Assembly: GCA_905182445.1 (NCBI GenBank) | Contig: CAJJBM010000007.1 | Span: 1-41,057 of the forward strand | DNA: 41,057 nt | Direction: 5' to 3' | Source of the DNA: Pelagibacteraceae bacterium AG-422-B15 | GTDB taxonomy: Bacteria > Pseudomonadota > Alphaproteobacteria > Pelagibacterales > AG-422-B15 | Shown here: piece after piece, positions 17,552 through 24,288 of the stretch | Layout of the letters: each line of letters begins with the position of its first letter | Numbering within the stretch: position 1 is the stretch's first letter | Position numbers and translations under genes: made by a program | The notes under the pieces: generated by a model | The model's database searches: none | What the model saw: the letters and a program-made list of their open reading frames with translations, nothing else | What the model was told of the DNA's origin: nothing

Positions 17552-18937
17552 TTAAGTAAAGATTTTTTTTATTTCAGCAAGAAGCTCATCTTTATTAATT
17601 GTAAATTGGCCTGCTTTTAATTCTTTCCATTCTTCTCGACTATCTATATTTTTTGAAAGTTCCTTGCCAACAGTCAAATTCTTTAATGAAATAGTGTTAT
17701 TTTCCATTTCATCTTCACCAATAATAACTACAACAGATGCTTTTCTTTTATCACAATATTTTAGCTGTTTACTTAAATTACTCGATCCATAAAAAATTTC
17801 GCAGGCGTATCCCTCGTTACGCAATTGATCTGCTATCTTTAAATAAGTAGAAATTTGATCAGATAGTAGATTTGCTATAATTATCAATGGTCTTTTACTA
17901 GAGCTAATTTTATCAAACTGTTCTATAGCGTATACCAATCTATCAACTCCTATGGAAATACCAGTTGCTGGAACATCTTCCTTACCAAACCTTGCAATTA
18001 ATTTATCATATCTCCCACCTCCTGCTACAGAACCAAATATAACCTCTTTACCTTTATCATTTAATATCTGGGCGGTGAGTTCAACTTCAAAAACAAGCCC
18101 TGTATAATATTCTAATCCCCTTACTACAGTTGGATCAAACTCAAACGGAAGTTCTTTGTAATTCTGTAAGTATTCCTCAAAAGAATTAAGTTGATCATCT
18201 TTAGTAGTTTTATTAGAAATAAAATCTAAAATTTCTTCAGCCTGATTGTCTTTTAAATTAACACCCTGCATAAAATCACCAGATTTATCTTTACGGCCCT
18301 TTAAAAGTAACTCTTTGACACCATCTGTCCCTAAACGATCCAGTTTATCTACCGCTCTTAAGACTGCTGGTATTTGAATTTCATCAAGATTAATTTTTTT
18401 AAAAAGATCTTCCCAGATTACTCTACTCGAATACTTTACTTTGAATTCACTTGCAGTAAATCCAAGTTCCAAAAATATTTTTGCGACCATTACACATAAT
18501 TCAGCATCGATATAATTATTACTAATGCCAATAACATCGGCATCAAATTGAATAAATTCTCTATATCTTCCTGGACCTGGTTTTTCATTTCTCCATACTG
18601 AACCAACTTGATATCGTTTAAAAGGCTTAGGAATAAACTGATAATTTTCTGCCACGTATCTTGCTAATGGTGCCGTTAAATCGTAGCGCATTGATATCCA
18701 TTGATCATCTTCATCTTGAAATGAAAATACTCCACCACTTGGTCTTTCCACGTCAGGTAAAAATTTCCCTAAGGCTTCAGTATATTCAAGCGCTGGCGTT
18801 TCTATGTTTTTAAAACCAAATTTTTCACACTCGTTCCTGATAACCGCAATCACTTGATTTCTAATATCAATATTTTCTTCTGAGCTATCTTTAAATCCCT
18901 TAGGCAGCTGAGCTTTTGGTTTATTATTTTTATTCAT
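17552..18937 (-). CDS. hisS: Histidyl-tRNA synthetase
   Basis: Charges tRNA-His. The 461 residues have class II motifs: RYDLTAPLARYV (84-95), motif 2 FKRYQVGSVWRNEKPGPGR with RYREFIQFDADVIG (124-137), the histidine-binding RGLEYYTGLVFE, and GGGRYDKLI plus GISIGVDRLV (motif 3). The motif 2 form GPGRYREFxQFDAD resembles the eukaryote-like synthetases of one alphaproteobacterial clade, not the GRYRQFHQ form of E. coli. This fits the tRNA-His without G-1 at 20397-20473. A C-terminal anticodon-binding domain (about 355-440) is present. First gene of hisS-hisZ-hisG; a His-codon-rich leader precedes it. Confidence 0.94.
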   Translation of the reverse strand: MNKNNKPKAQLPKGFKDSSEENIDIRNQVIAVIRNECEKFGFKNIETPALEYTEALGKFLPDVERPSGGVFSFQDEDDQWISMRYDLTAPLARYVAENYQFIPKPFKRYQVGSVWRNEKPGPGRYREFIQFDADVIGISNNYIDAELCVMVAKIFLELGFTASEFKVKYSSRVIWEDLFKKINLDEIQIPAVLRAVDKLDRLGTDGVKELLLKGRKDKSGDFMQGVNLKDNQAEEILDFISNKTTKDDQLNSFEEYLQNYKELPFEFDPTVVRGLEYYTGLVFEVELTAQILNDKGKEVIFGSVAGGGRYDKLIARFGKEDVPATGISIGVDRLVYAIEQFDKISSSKRPLIIIANLLSDQISTYLKIADQLRNEGYACEIFYGSSNLSKQLKYCDKRKASVVVIIGEDEMENNTISLKNLTVGKELSKNIDSREEWKELKAGQFTINKDELLAEIKKIFT

Positions 18938-18956
18938 AATTTACATTCATAATACG

Positions 18957-18974
18957 GTATCAATTATATGATAC
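18957..18974. repeat. Hairpin just upstream of hisS
   Basis: GTATCA (18957-18962) and TGATAC (18969-18974) form a perfect 6-bp stem with a 6-base A/T loop, 20 bases before the hisS ATG. In the hisS transcript it would lie just upstream of the ribosome binding region. Confidence 0.45.
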
Positions 18975-19012
18975 TCAAAAAGTTAACTTAGTAATTTATA
19001 TAGGGGGTCGCA

Positions 19013-19037
19013 GTCTGTTAAAACGTTTTTAACAAAC
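19013..19037 (-). promoter_or_regulatory. 11-bp RNA hairpin directly after the His leader stop codon
   Basis: On the minus strand GTTTGTTAAAA and TTTTAACAGAC pair over 11 positions (one G-U) around a 3-base ACG loop. The stem begins at the base after the leader TAA, so a ribosome at the stop codon would cover it and one held at the His codons might not. The next bases are GCGACCCCC, not a T run, so it is not a standard intrinsic terminator. Confidence 0.5.
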
Positions 19038-19073
19038 TTAAATATGATAGTGATGATGCAACAAAGTAATCAT
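19038..19073 (-). CDS. Histidine leader peptide MITLLHHHYHI
   Basis: An 11-residue ORF (ATG at 19073, TAA at 19038) whose codons 6-10 are CAT CAT CAC TAT CAT, i.e. four His and one Tyr. It starts 136 bases before hisS on the same strand. Runs of His codons in a short ORF upstream of histidine genes are the hallmark of ribosome-mediated attenuation: low charged tRNA-His stalls the ribosome there and changes folding of the downstream RNA. The ATG lies in a small hairpin (CATTTC 19071-19076 with GAAATG 19081-19086), and the bases just before the ATG (GGGAA) are too close for a normal ribosome binding site. The regulated genes would be hisS, hisZ and hisG. The peptide itself probably has no function. 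Confidence 0.75.
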   Translation of the reverse strand: MITLLHHHYHI

Positions 19074-19107
19074 TTCCCGTGAAATGCCCGAATTATGGGA
19101 AAAAGTC

Positions 19108-19136
19108 AATATCTAATCATTTTTTCAAATTTTCAA
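19108..19136 (-). promoter_or_regulatory. Candidate promoter of the his leader-hisS operon
   Basis: On the minus strand TTGAAA (complement of 19131-19136), a 17-base spacer and GATATT (complement of 19108-19113). Transcription would start near 19101, about 28 bases before the leader ATG. The -35 overlaps the dyad at 19134-19150. Confidence 0.4.
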
Positions 19137-19150
19137 TCTTTCGAAGATTG
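19134..19150. repeat. Perfect 7-bp inverted repeat at the his promoter
   Basis: CAATCTT (19134-19140) and AAGATTG (19144-19150) around TCG. It overlaps the -35 of the predicted minus-strand promoter and lies 52 bases before the MFS start on the plus strand, so it could be an operator shared by the divergent genes or a hairpin in the MFS leader. Confidence 0.45.
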
Positions 19151-19202
19151 TCGTTATTCCGCAATAAAAGGCTATATTTATGAAATTAATCGAATCAAAT
19201 AA

Positions 19203-20390
19203 ATGAATCAAAATACTGCAAGATTAACAACATTTTATGCTGCAACTGGTCACATGTTCATGCATATGTTTGCTGCCTTTTACTTTGTTATTGTGTTAGC
19301 AATTGAAGACGATTGGCAATTTAGTTACGACGAACTAATTAATCTCTGGTTTCTTGGATCGTTATTAGTCGGTTTAGGTGCAATACCCTCTGGTTGGCTG
19401 AGTGATCGTTGGAGCCGTTCAGGTATGATGGCAATTATGTTTATAGGCTTAGGAATAGCATCTATAGGTTGTGGCTTAAGTACTGATAAATTTTACCTAC
19501 TTATTAGCCTATCTGTTCTTGGGCTATTTTGTTCTATTTATCATCCAGCTGGAATTGCTTGGGTTGTTAATTCATCTCATGCAACCGGTAGAGCCTTAGG
19601 CTTTAATAATATATTTGGAGGGGTCGGCATAGGTATTGGCGCTCTTAGCTCTGGCATTATTATAAAATATCTAAATTGGCAAATGGCATTCATTATACCT
19701 GGTGTCATTTCTATATTATTAGGTGTACTTCTTACTTGGCATATTATTTCTAAATCAATACCTATTAAAAATATTACTTCAGAAAAATTTAAAGAAAATC
19801 CACCAAAAGGAGATTACTTAAAAATCATCATAATTATGCTTATCAGCATTACATGTATGGGCTTCATATTTCAGATATTGCAAACATCTATTCCAAAAGT
19901 GATTGATATAAGGTTAAGTGAAAGTTTAAATTTAGATACTGCAAAAATTGGAATTGCTGTTTCTAGTATATATATTATTAGTGGCTTAATGAACTATATC
20001 GGAGGCATACTTGCTGATAAGTATTCAGAAAAAATTATTTATGTTTCCGGTATTTTTGGTCAGGCAGTATTGTTATTTATTGTAGCTTCCACTTCAAACT
20101 ATTTACTAATTATATTCGCGCTTATGACAGTCGCTTTTAATTCGAGTATTTTACCTGCAGAAAATGTACTGCTAGCCAAGTTTTCTCCTGAAAAATATCA
20201 AGGTCTTGTTTATGGAATAAAATTTATTGTTTCTTTTGCAATTGCTCCTGTAGCAGTACTATTGATCTCTAAAAGTTACGAAATAACTAATGAATTTATT
20301 TATTTATATATGGGCGGTGGATTTATAATGATCTTAGTATTTATGATGGCTATTAGTTTACCCTACTCACAAGAATCAAAGGCTATATAA
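19203..20390 (+). CDS. Major facilitator superfamily transporter
   Basis: A 395-residue inner-membrane protein with about 12 hydrophobic segments. The loop 2-3 MFS signature is GWLSDRWSRSG (about 64-74), and the conserved YHPAGIAWV at about 113-121 resembles the FHP motif of the fosmidomycin-resistance/nitrate-type branch. No substrate-specific motif is visible; drug export or organic anion uptake are both possible. The ATG at 19203 overlaps the TGA of an 8-codon ORF (MKLIESNK, 19180-19206), so initiation may depend on re-starting there. It is divergent from the hisS leader, with which it shares a 129-base spacer. Confidence 0.83.
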   Translation: MNQNTARLTTFYAATGHMFMHMFAAFYFVIVLAIEDDWQFSYDELINLWFLGSLLVGLGAIPSGWLSDRWSRSGMMAIMFIGLGIASIGCGLSTDKFYLLISLSVLGLFCSIYHPAGIAWVVNSSHATGRALGFNNIFGGVGIGIGALSSGIIIKYLNWQMAFIIPGVISILLGVLLTWHIISKSIPIKNITSEKFKENPPKGDYLKIIIIMLISITCMGFIFQILQTSIPKVIDIRLSESLNLDTAKIGIAVSSIYIISGLMNYIGGILADKYSEKIIYVSGIFGQAVLLFIVASTSNYLLIIFALMTVAFNSSILPAENVLLAKFSPEKYQGLVYGIKFIVSFAIAPVAVLLISKSYEITNEFIYLYMGGGFIMILVFMMAISLPYSQESKAI

Positions 20391-20396
20391 TAAAAG

Positions 20397-20473
20397 TGGT
20401 ACAGCTGGTCTGACTTGAACAGACGACCTCCTGGTCCACAACCAGGCGCTCTAACCAACTGAGCTACAGCTGC
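20397..20473 (-). tRNA. tRNA-His (GTG), without encoded G-1
   Basis: Read on the minus strand it folds as a complete cloverleaf: acceptor GCAGCTG with CAGCTGT, D arm TAGCTCAGTTGGTTAGA, anticodon stem CCTGG/CCAGG around TTGTGGA (anticodon GTG), and T arm with GTTCAAGTC. CCA is encoded. The base before G1 is T, so the normal tRNA-His G-1 is not in the gene; position 1-72 is G-U and base 73 is A. This is the form known from one clade of alphaproteobacteria. It lies 7 bases after the MFS stop on the other strand. Confidence 0.95.
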
Positions 20474-20563
20474 AAATAAAAAAACACTAATAAACTATAT
20501 AGTAACAATAGTACAGCACCATATATGTTATTGAATTTGTTACATTATTAAAGTTTTAAAGAG

Positions 20564-20592
20564 GTGATATTTTTATACTTATTTTGTATAAT
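20564..20592 (+). promoter_or_regulatory. Candidate promoter of the DUF2061 gene
   Basis: Perfect TATAAT at 20587-20592 with GTGATA (4 of 6 matches to TTGACA) at 20564-20569, spacer 17. The transcript would begin near 20599, about 26 bases before the ATG at 20625. The rest of the 20474-20624 gap shows nothing else clear. Confidence 0.4.
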
Positions 20593-20624
20593 GCCTACTG
20601 AAAATAACCTTACTGAAAAATTAT

Positions 20625-20855
20625 ATGTCTACTCAGAGTAATAAATCAAGATCATTAGTAAAAGCCTTCACATGGAGATTCACAGCTACTATTGATACCT
20701 TTGTAATCAGTTATTTAGTTATCTGGCAGTCAGATTTTAGTGCTTTTGAAACTGCAGGTTTAATAGCTAGTTTTGAGATCTTAACTAAAATAACTCTTTA
20801 TTACATTCATGAAAGAATTTGGTCTTCGGTAACCTGGGGTCGAGTCCCTAGATAA
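20625..20855 (+). CDS. DUF2061 membrane protein
   Basis: A 76-residue protein with two hydrophobic segments (about 24-34 and 43-58). The DUF2061 signatures are present: SLVKAFTWRFTATIDTFVISYL, where the WRFTATIDTFVIS part is diagnostic, then EILTKITLYYIHERIW, ending TWGRVPR. The family is small, inner-membrane and of unknown function; members sometimes sit beside sulfate-assimilation genes, but that is not the case here. It stands alone between tRNA-His and a convergent secreted-protein gene. Confidence 0.85.
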   Translation: MSTQSNKSRSLVKAFTWRFTATIDTFVISYLVIWQSDFSAFETAGLIASFEILTKITLYYIHERIWSSVTWGRVPR

Positions 20856-20860
20856 AGTAA

Positions 20861-20905
20861 AGGCTCAAGGTGGACTTAATCCACCGACACAAGAATTTTT
20901 AGCCT
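20861..20905. repeat. Nested hairpin after the DUF2061 gene
   Basis: Inner stem GGTGGA (20869-20874) with TCCACC (20880-20885), loop CTTAA; outer stem AGGCT (20861-20865) with AGCCT (20901-20905). It lies between two convergent genes and could limit read-through from both sides, although no T run follows directly. The rest of the 20856-20957 gap shows nothing else. Confidence 0.45.
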
Positions 20906-20957
20906 CAGAAACACTGTCTTCTCAAAAATATAGTTCTTTTTATAGATTAAAACTTTA

Positions 20958-21407
20958 TTAGGAAACTGATTCTACAAGTAAATTACAAAAGTTTATATCT
21001 GATAATATGTACCCATAAAAAGGGTCTACATTTTTTTCTAGTTGTTTATTCATATCACTTGAATACAACGCAAGCATACTGGCAACAATTTCTTTTGTTT
21101 GAATGTGAGCTTCTTCTTGGTTAACATTTTTAAAGTCAATATAGGGAACCAAAGAATATCTAAATAACATTTCAGAAAGTCCATAAGTTTGTTTTACTGA
21201 TTTTTGCAGTTCTTCGTCTGCATATAAGGCCATTGTATTTGAAATACCCATATAAAGTGCTGTGCATCTATTAACAGAATATAATTTATGCTCTATAGAT
21301 TTCGCGCCTTTATCCTTCATATATTCATCAATAGAGGAAAGAGAATCTTTAGCACTTACAAATGAAATTGAGGAAAGAATTAAGGATATAATAAATATAT
21401 ATTTCAC
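20958..21407 (-). CDS. Secreted protein of unknown function, two cysteines
   Basis: A 149-residue protein with a typical signal peptide: MKYIFIISLILSSISFVSA, probable cleavage at VSA-KD near residue 19-20. The mature part is mostly helical, with two Cys, one in VNRCTALYMG (about 48) and one in INFCNLLVES (about 142), which could form a disulfide in the periplasm. I recognise no family. It lies 40 bases after a 43-codon candidate gene on the same strand and may be transcribed with it. Confidence 0.6.
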   Translation of the reverse strand: MKYIFIISLILSSISFVSAKDSLSSIDEYMKDKGAKSIEHKLYSVNRCTALYMGISNTMALYADEELQKSVKQTYGLSEMLFRYSLVPYIDFKNVNQEEAHIQTKEIVASMLALYSSDMNKQLEKNVDPFYGYILSDINFCNLLVESVS

Positions 21408-21447
21408 TATTTCACAATATAAAAATATTAAGTTTATTCAACAATTC

Positions 21448-21579
21448 TTATGCATATAGCTTAGAAATATACTTATGACCATATGAAGTGACGGGGTCAG
21501 CGCGAACTAAACCCGTCGATTGTCTTGTATACAATGGTTTTGGTTTTGTAAACCAAGCTAATGGACTTATTGGACTCAC
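21448..21579 (-). CDS. Candidate 43-residue protein, GTG start
   Basis: ORF from GTG at 21579 to TAA at 21448. The protein begins MSPISPLAWFTKPKPLYTRQ and continues STGLVRADPVTSYGHKYISK, ending LYA. It is Pro-, Tyr- and Lys-rich, has no membrane segment or signal peptide, and has a balanced composition unlike the AT-driven noise of other frames here. AGTAGG 5 bases before the GTG is a possible ribosome binding site, and an in-frame TAG three codons upstream fixes GTG as the only usual start. It lies between tRNA-Phe and the secreted-protein gene on the same strand. I recognise no family; an RNA element instead of a protein is the alternative. The remaining part of the 21580-21656 gap shows only a short AGGTT/AACCT stem. 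Confidence 0.42.
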   Translation of the reverse strand: MSPISPLAWFTKPKPLYTRQSTGLVRADPVTSYGHKYISKLYA

Positions 21580-21656
21580 TAGTACCTACTGCAATTTATC
21601 GTAAAGCACAGGTTCTTTTAAACCTATAATATTTGACTGATTTGTTGGTATTGTAG

Positions 21657-21732
21657 TGGTGGCTCGACCTGGACTTGAACCAGGGACACAAGGATTTTCA
21701 GTCCTTTGCTCTACCAACTGAGCTATCGAGCC
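21657..21732 (-). tRNA. tRNA-Phe (GAA)
   Basis: On the minus strand: acceptor GGCTCGA/TCGAGCC, D arm AGCTCAGTTGGTAGAGC, anticodon stem AAGGA/TCCTT with loop CTGAAAA (anticodon GAA), T arm CCTGGTTCAAGTCCAGG, A73 and encoded CCA. It lies 26 bases after maf on the same strand and may be part of that transcript. Confidence 0.96.
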
Positions 21733-21758
21733 TTGATAAAATAATCGAAGATAATGTT

Positions 21759-22325
21759 TTAATCTAAATAACCCATAGATGAAAGCATATTTTTAACCTC
21801 ATATAAAGGTAATCCAACAACATTAGTGTACGAACCATTGATAGACTTAACAAATGATGCTGCAATACCTTGTATCTTATACGCCCCAGCAACATTGACC
21901 CATTCATTGCTCTCTAAATATTTATCAATTTCTAGATTAGTTAGACTCTTAAAATTTATTACTGTTTGAACTGATTTACAAATACTCTTATTTCCATTGG
22001 TGATGAAGATAGATGATACTACTCTGTGTCTTCTGCCTGATAAAAGTTCAAGATATTTTTTTGCAATATTTATGTCTTCAGTTTTATCAATAATACGCCT
22101 ACCACAAAATGCAATAGTGTCAGCAGTTAGGATTAAAGAATTTGGTTGTTCGTCCTGAATTTTTAAGGCTTTGCTCATAGCTAATCGTTTTGCACAAACT
22201 GTGGGTAATTCATCTTTTAAATTTTTCTCATCAATATCAGGACTGATAATCATATCTGGAATGATACCTATACTCTCTAAAAGTTCTTTGCGTCTAGGGG
22301 ATGAACTACCAAGTATAAATTGCAA
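21759..22325 (-). CDS. maf: Maf-like nucleotide pyrophosphatase
   Basis: Hydrolyses non-canonical or modified nucleoside triphosphates (house-cleaning enzyme). The 188 residues start with the signature LGSSSPRRKELLESIGI, then DEKNL, and SLILTADTIAFCGR with the catalytic Asp in TADT. SGRRHRVVSSI is the third conserved block. The size is usual. It lies 17 bases after infA, a common alphaproteobacterial neighbour. Whether it is the dTTP/UTP type or the m7GTP type (YceF) cannot be read from the motifs I see. Confidence 0.92.
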   Translation of the reverse strand: MQFILGSSSPRRKELLESIGIIPDMIISPDIDEKNLKDELPTVCAKRLAMSKALKIQDEQPNSLILTADTIAFCGRRIIDKTEDINIAKKYLELLSGRRHRVVSSIFITNGNKSICKSVQTVINFKSLTNLEIDKYLESNEWVNVAGAYKIQGIAASFVKSINGSYTNVVGLPLYEVKNMLSSMGYLD

Positions 22326-22342
22326 CTATAAATCTCTATTTG

Positions 22343-22561
22343 TTATTTATATCTAAAAGTAATTCGACCTTTTGTAAGATCGTAAGGTGTGACTTGAACC
22401 AGTACTTCGTCTCCAGTAAGGACACGAATTCTATTTTTTCTCATTCTACCGGCAGTATGAGCAAGTACAGTGTGACCATTTTCAAGTTCAACTTTGAACA
22501 TTGCATTAGGTAAAATTTCTGAAACTTTACCTTTAAATTCTAATATTTCTTCTTTTGACAT
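22343..22561 (-). CDS. infA: Translation initiation factor IF-1
   Basis: Single OB-fold protein of 72 residues that binds the A-site of the 30S subunit during initiation. The family sequence is well kept: [62 protein letters not shown]. It lies 3 bases after hisD and 17 before maf; infA-maf adjacency is typical for alphaproteobacteria. Confidence 0.97.
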   Translation of the reverse strand: MSKEEILEFKGKVSEILPNAMFKVELENGHTVLAHTAGRMRKNRIRVLTGDEVLVQVTPYDLTKGRITFRYK

Positions 22562-22564
22562 ATA

Positions 22565-23857
22565 TTATTTTTTCGTAAGCCTATAATCTATTGATCTTGC
22601 ATGCCCGTCAAGTCCTTCGTTGGCAGCAATCTCATTAGCAGCTGGCCCAATTTGATTTAAGTTTTCTTGAGAACATTCGACAATTGAAGTTCTTTTTAAG
22701 AAATCAAAAACAGAAAGTCCAGAAGAATATTTTGCTGACTTAGAGGTTGGCAAAACATGACTGGGTCCAGCTATATAATCGCCAATTGCTTCTGGAGTAT
22801 TAGAACCTAGAAATACAGCACCAGCATTTTTGATTTTTTTAAGGTGAGACCTAGCATTACCTACCATCAACTCTAGGTGTTCAGGAGCAAATCTATTAGA
22901 TACTTTGATGGCCTCGTCAATATTCTCAACAATAATTATAGCCCCATTATCATTCCAGCTCTTAGAAGCTATTTCTTTTCTTGGTAAGCTGACAAGTTGC
23001 TCCGCTACTTCTAATTCAACATTTTCTGCAAGAGTAATATCATCAGTTATAAAGATACTTTGAGCACTGACATCATGTTCGGCTTGTGAAATTAAATCAG
23101 CTGCAATGTTTCTAGCGTCTTGATTTTTGTCAGCAATAACTAATATTTCTGATGGGCCAGCAACCATGTCAATGCCAACATCTCCGTATACCATTTTTTT
23201 AGCTTCAGCTACATAAGCGTTGCCTGGTCCAACTATGAGATTAACAGGGTCTATAGTTTTTGTTCCATATGCGAGTGCTGCAATCGCTTGCGCACCACCT
23301 ATTTTAAAAATTTTATCAACTCCAGAAATTTTTGCGGCATATAAAACTAATGGATTTATTTTTCCACCATTTGCTGGTGTAACCATAATAATATTTTCAA
23401 CTCCCGCGACCTTAGCCGGAACGGTATTCATGATAACTGAGCTCGGGTAGCTTGCAGTTCCACCTGGAACATAAACTCCAGCAGATTCAACGGAGTTCCA
23501 AATAAATCCCAGCTCAATGCCAAGCTCGTCCTTATAGTTAAGGTCTTCTGGAAGTTGTTTTTTATGATAGGCTGTTACTCTATCATGAGAAAGTTGAATA
23601 GCCTGCTTAAGTTCATCAGAAATATCTTTTGATGCTAATTCAATTTCTTCATTTGATACCAATATCTCAGTTAAATTTAAATCATTACTATCTAATTTGT
23701 TAGTTAGTTTTATAAGCGCTTCATCGCCATTTATTTTTACATCAGTTATAATATTTTTAACTGTCTCACCAATATCTACAGGTACCCCTCTATCAAGAGA
23801 AAGAATTTCTTCAAGTTGGGTATCAAAATCTAAGTCTTTACTGACAATTTTTTTCAT
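22565..23857 (-). CDS. hisD: Histidinol dehydrogenase
   Basis: Last two steps of histidine synthesis: histidinol to histidine, NAD-dependent, zinc-containing. From the ATG at 23857 the protein has 430 residues, the family size. Motifs: IVGPGNAYVAEAKKMVYGDV, DMVAGPSEILVIAD, SQAEHDVSAQS, NRFAPEHLEL and GPSHVLPTS. A longer frame starting at 23896 would add 13 residues that overlap the DUF2948 gene and is not used. The start lies just after the DUF2948 stop (TAGTAATG). It is separate from hisSZG but in the same 9-kb region. Confidence 0.95.
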   Translation of the reverse strand: MKKIVSKDLDFDTQLEEILSLDRGVPVDIGETVKNIITDVKINGDEALIKLTNKLDSNDLNLTEILVSNEEIELASKDISDELKQAIQLSHDRVTAYHKKQLPEDLNYKDELGIELGFIWNSVESAGVYVPGGTASYPSSVIMNTVPAKVAGVENIIMVTPANGGKINPLVLYAAKISGVDKIFKIGGAQAIAALAYGTKTIDPVNLIVGPGNAYVAEAKKMVYGDVGIDMVAGPSEILVIADKNQDARNIAADLISQAEHDVSAQSIFITDDITLAENVELEVAEQLVSLPRKEIASKSWNDNGAIIIVENIDEAIKVSNRFAPEHLELMVGNARSHLKKIKNAGAVFLGSNTPEAIGDYIAGPSHVLPTSKSAKYSSGLSVFDFLKRTSIVECSQENLNQIGPAANEIAANEGLDGHARSIDYRLTKK

Positions 23858-23859
23858 TA

Positions 23860-24279
23860 CTAATTTTCTTTTGGCTGTTCTTTTTTTACAGACCATGGCT
23901 CACCACGATCTTCTAACTTGCATTTAACAAGTTCTGTCTCAATTTTTATAGTGGCATCATTTTTAAAAAGCAATTCAATTTCTAAATTTTTATTTTTATT
24001 GGTGTAATAGTTAAAATCTAGCAACTCCAGTACATTTTTTGTATCGGCTTGATCAATGTTTTTAGATGTTACGGACAAAACATCTTCAAAAAATACAACT
24101 GCCTTGGTTCTAAGATTTACCTTATTAATAGCCTGTTCCTCCCACATAAAGCGAGTAATCATAGCCACAAATGAACGAATAGATGGTAAATATTTAACAT
24201 CACTGACTTCTATCAGTCCATCTTTTAGAACTGTAGAGATTATTTTTAATTCATCTGTATCAATCGCATTTAATCGCAT
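23860..24279 (-). CDS. DUF2948 family protein
   Basis: A 139-residue soluble protein of an alphaproteobacterial family regularly found between murA and hisD, as here. The start RLNAIDTDELKIISTVLKDG and RSFVAMITRFMWEE are characteristic, as is the acidic middle (VKYLP near 30, DFNYYT near 90). No catalytic motif or membrane segment is visible. It lies 2 bases before hisD and 9 bases after murA. Function unknown. Confidence 0.75.
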   Translation of the reverse strand: MRLNAIDTDELKIISTVLKDGLIEVSDVKYLPSIRSFVAMITRFMWEEQAINKVNLRTKAVVFFEDVLSVTSKNIDQADTKNVLELLDFNYYTNKNKNLEIELLFKNDATIKIETELVKCKLEDRGEPWSVKKEQPKEN

Positions 24280-24288
24280 TGAACTATA

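Noticed and set aside
19016-19034. LacI-type operator (TGTTAAAA-CG-TTTTTAACA)
   Set aside because: It has the central CG of LacI operators but is one base asymmetric and has no LacI gene nearby; its place right after the leader stop favours an RNA hairpin.
19010-19200. tmRNA, RNase P RNA, 6S or SRP RNA in the hisS-MFS gap
   Set aside because: The hairpins do not include the conserved cores of these RNAs; the His-codon leader explains the region better.
23858-23896. Longer HisD start
   Set aside because: The extra 13 residues overlap the DUF2948 coding end, and HisD proteins usually have about 430 residues, as from 23857.
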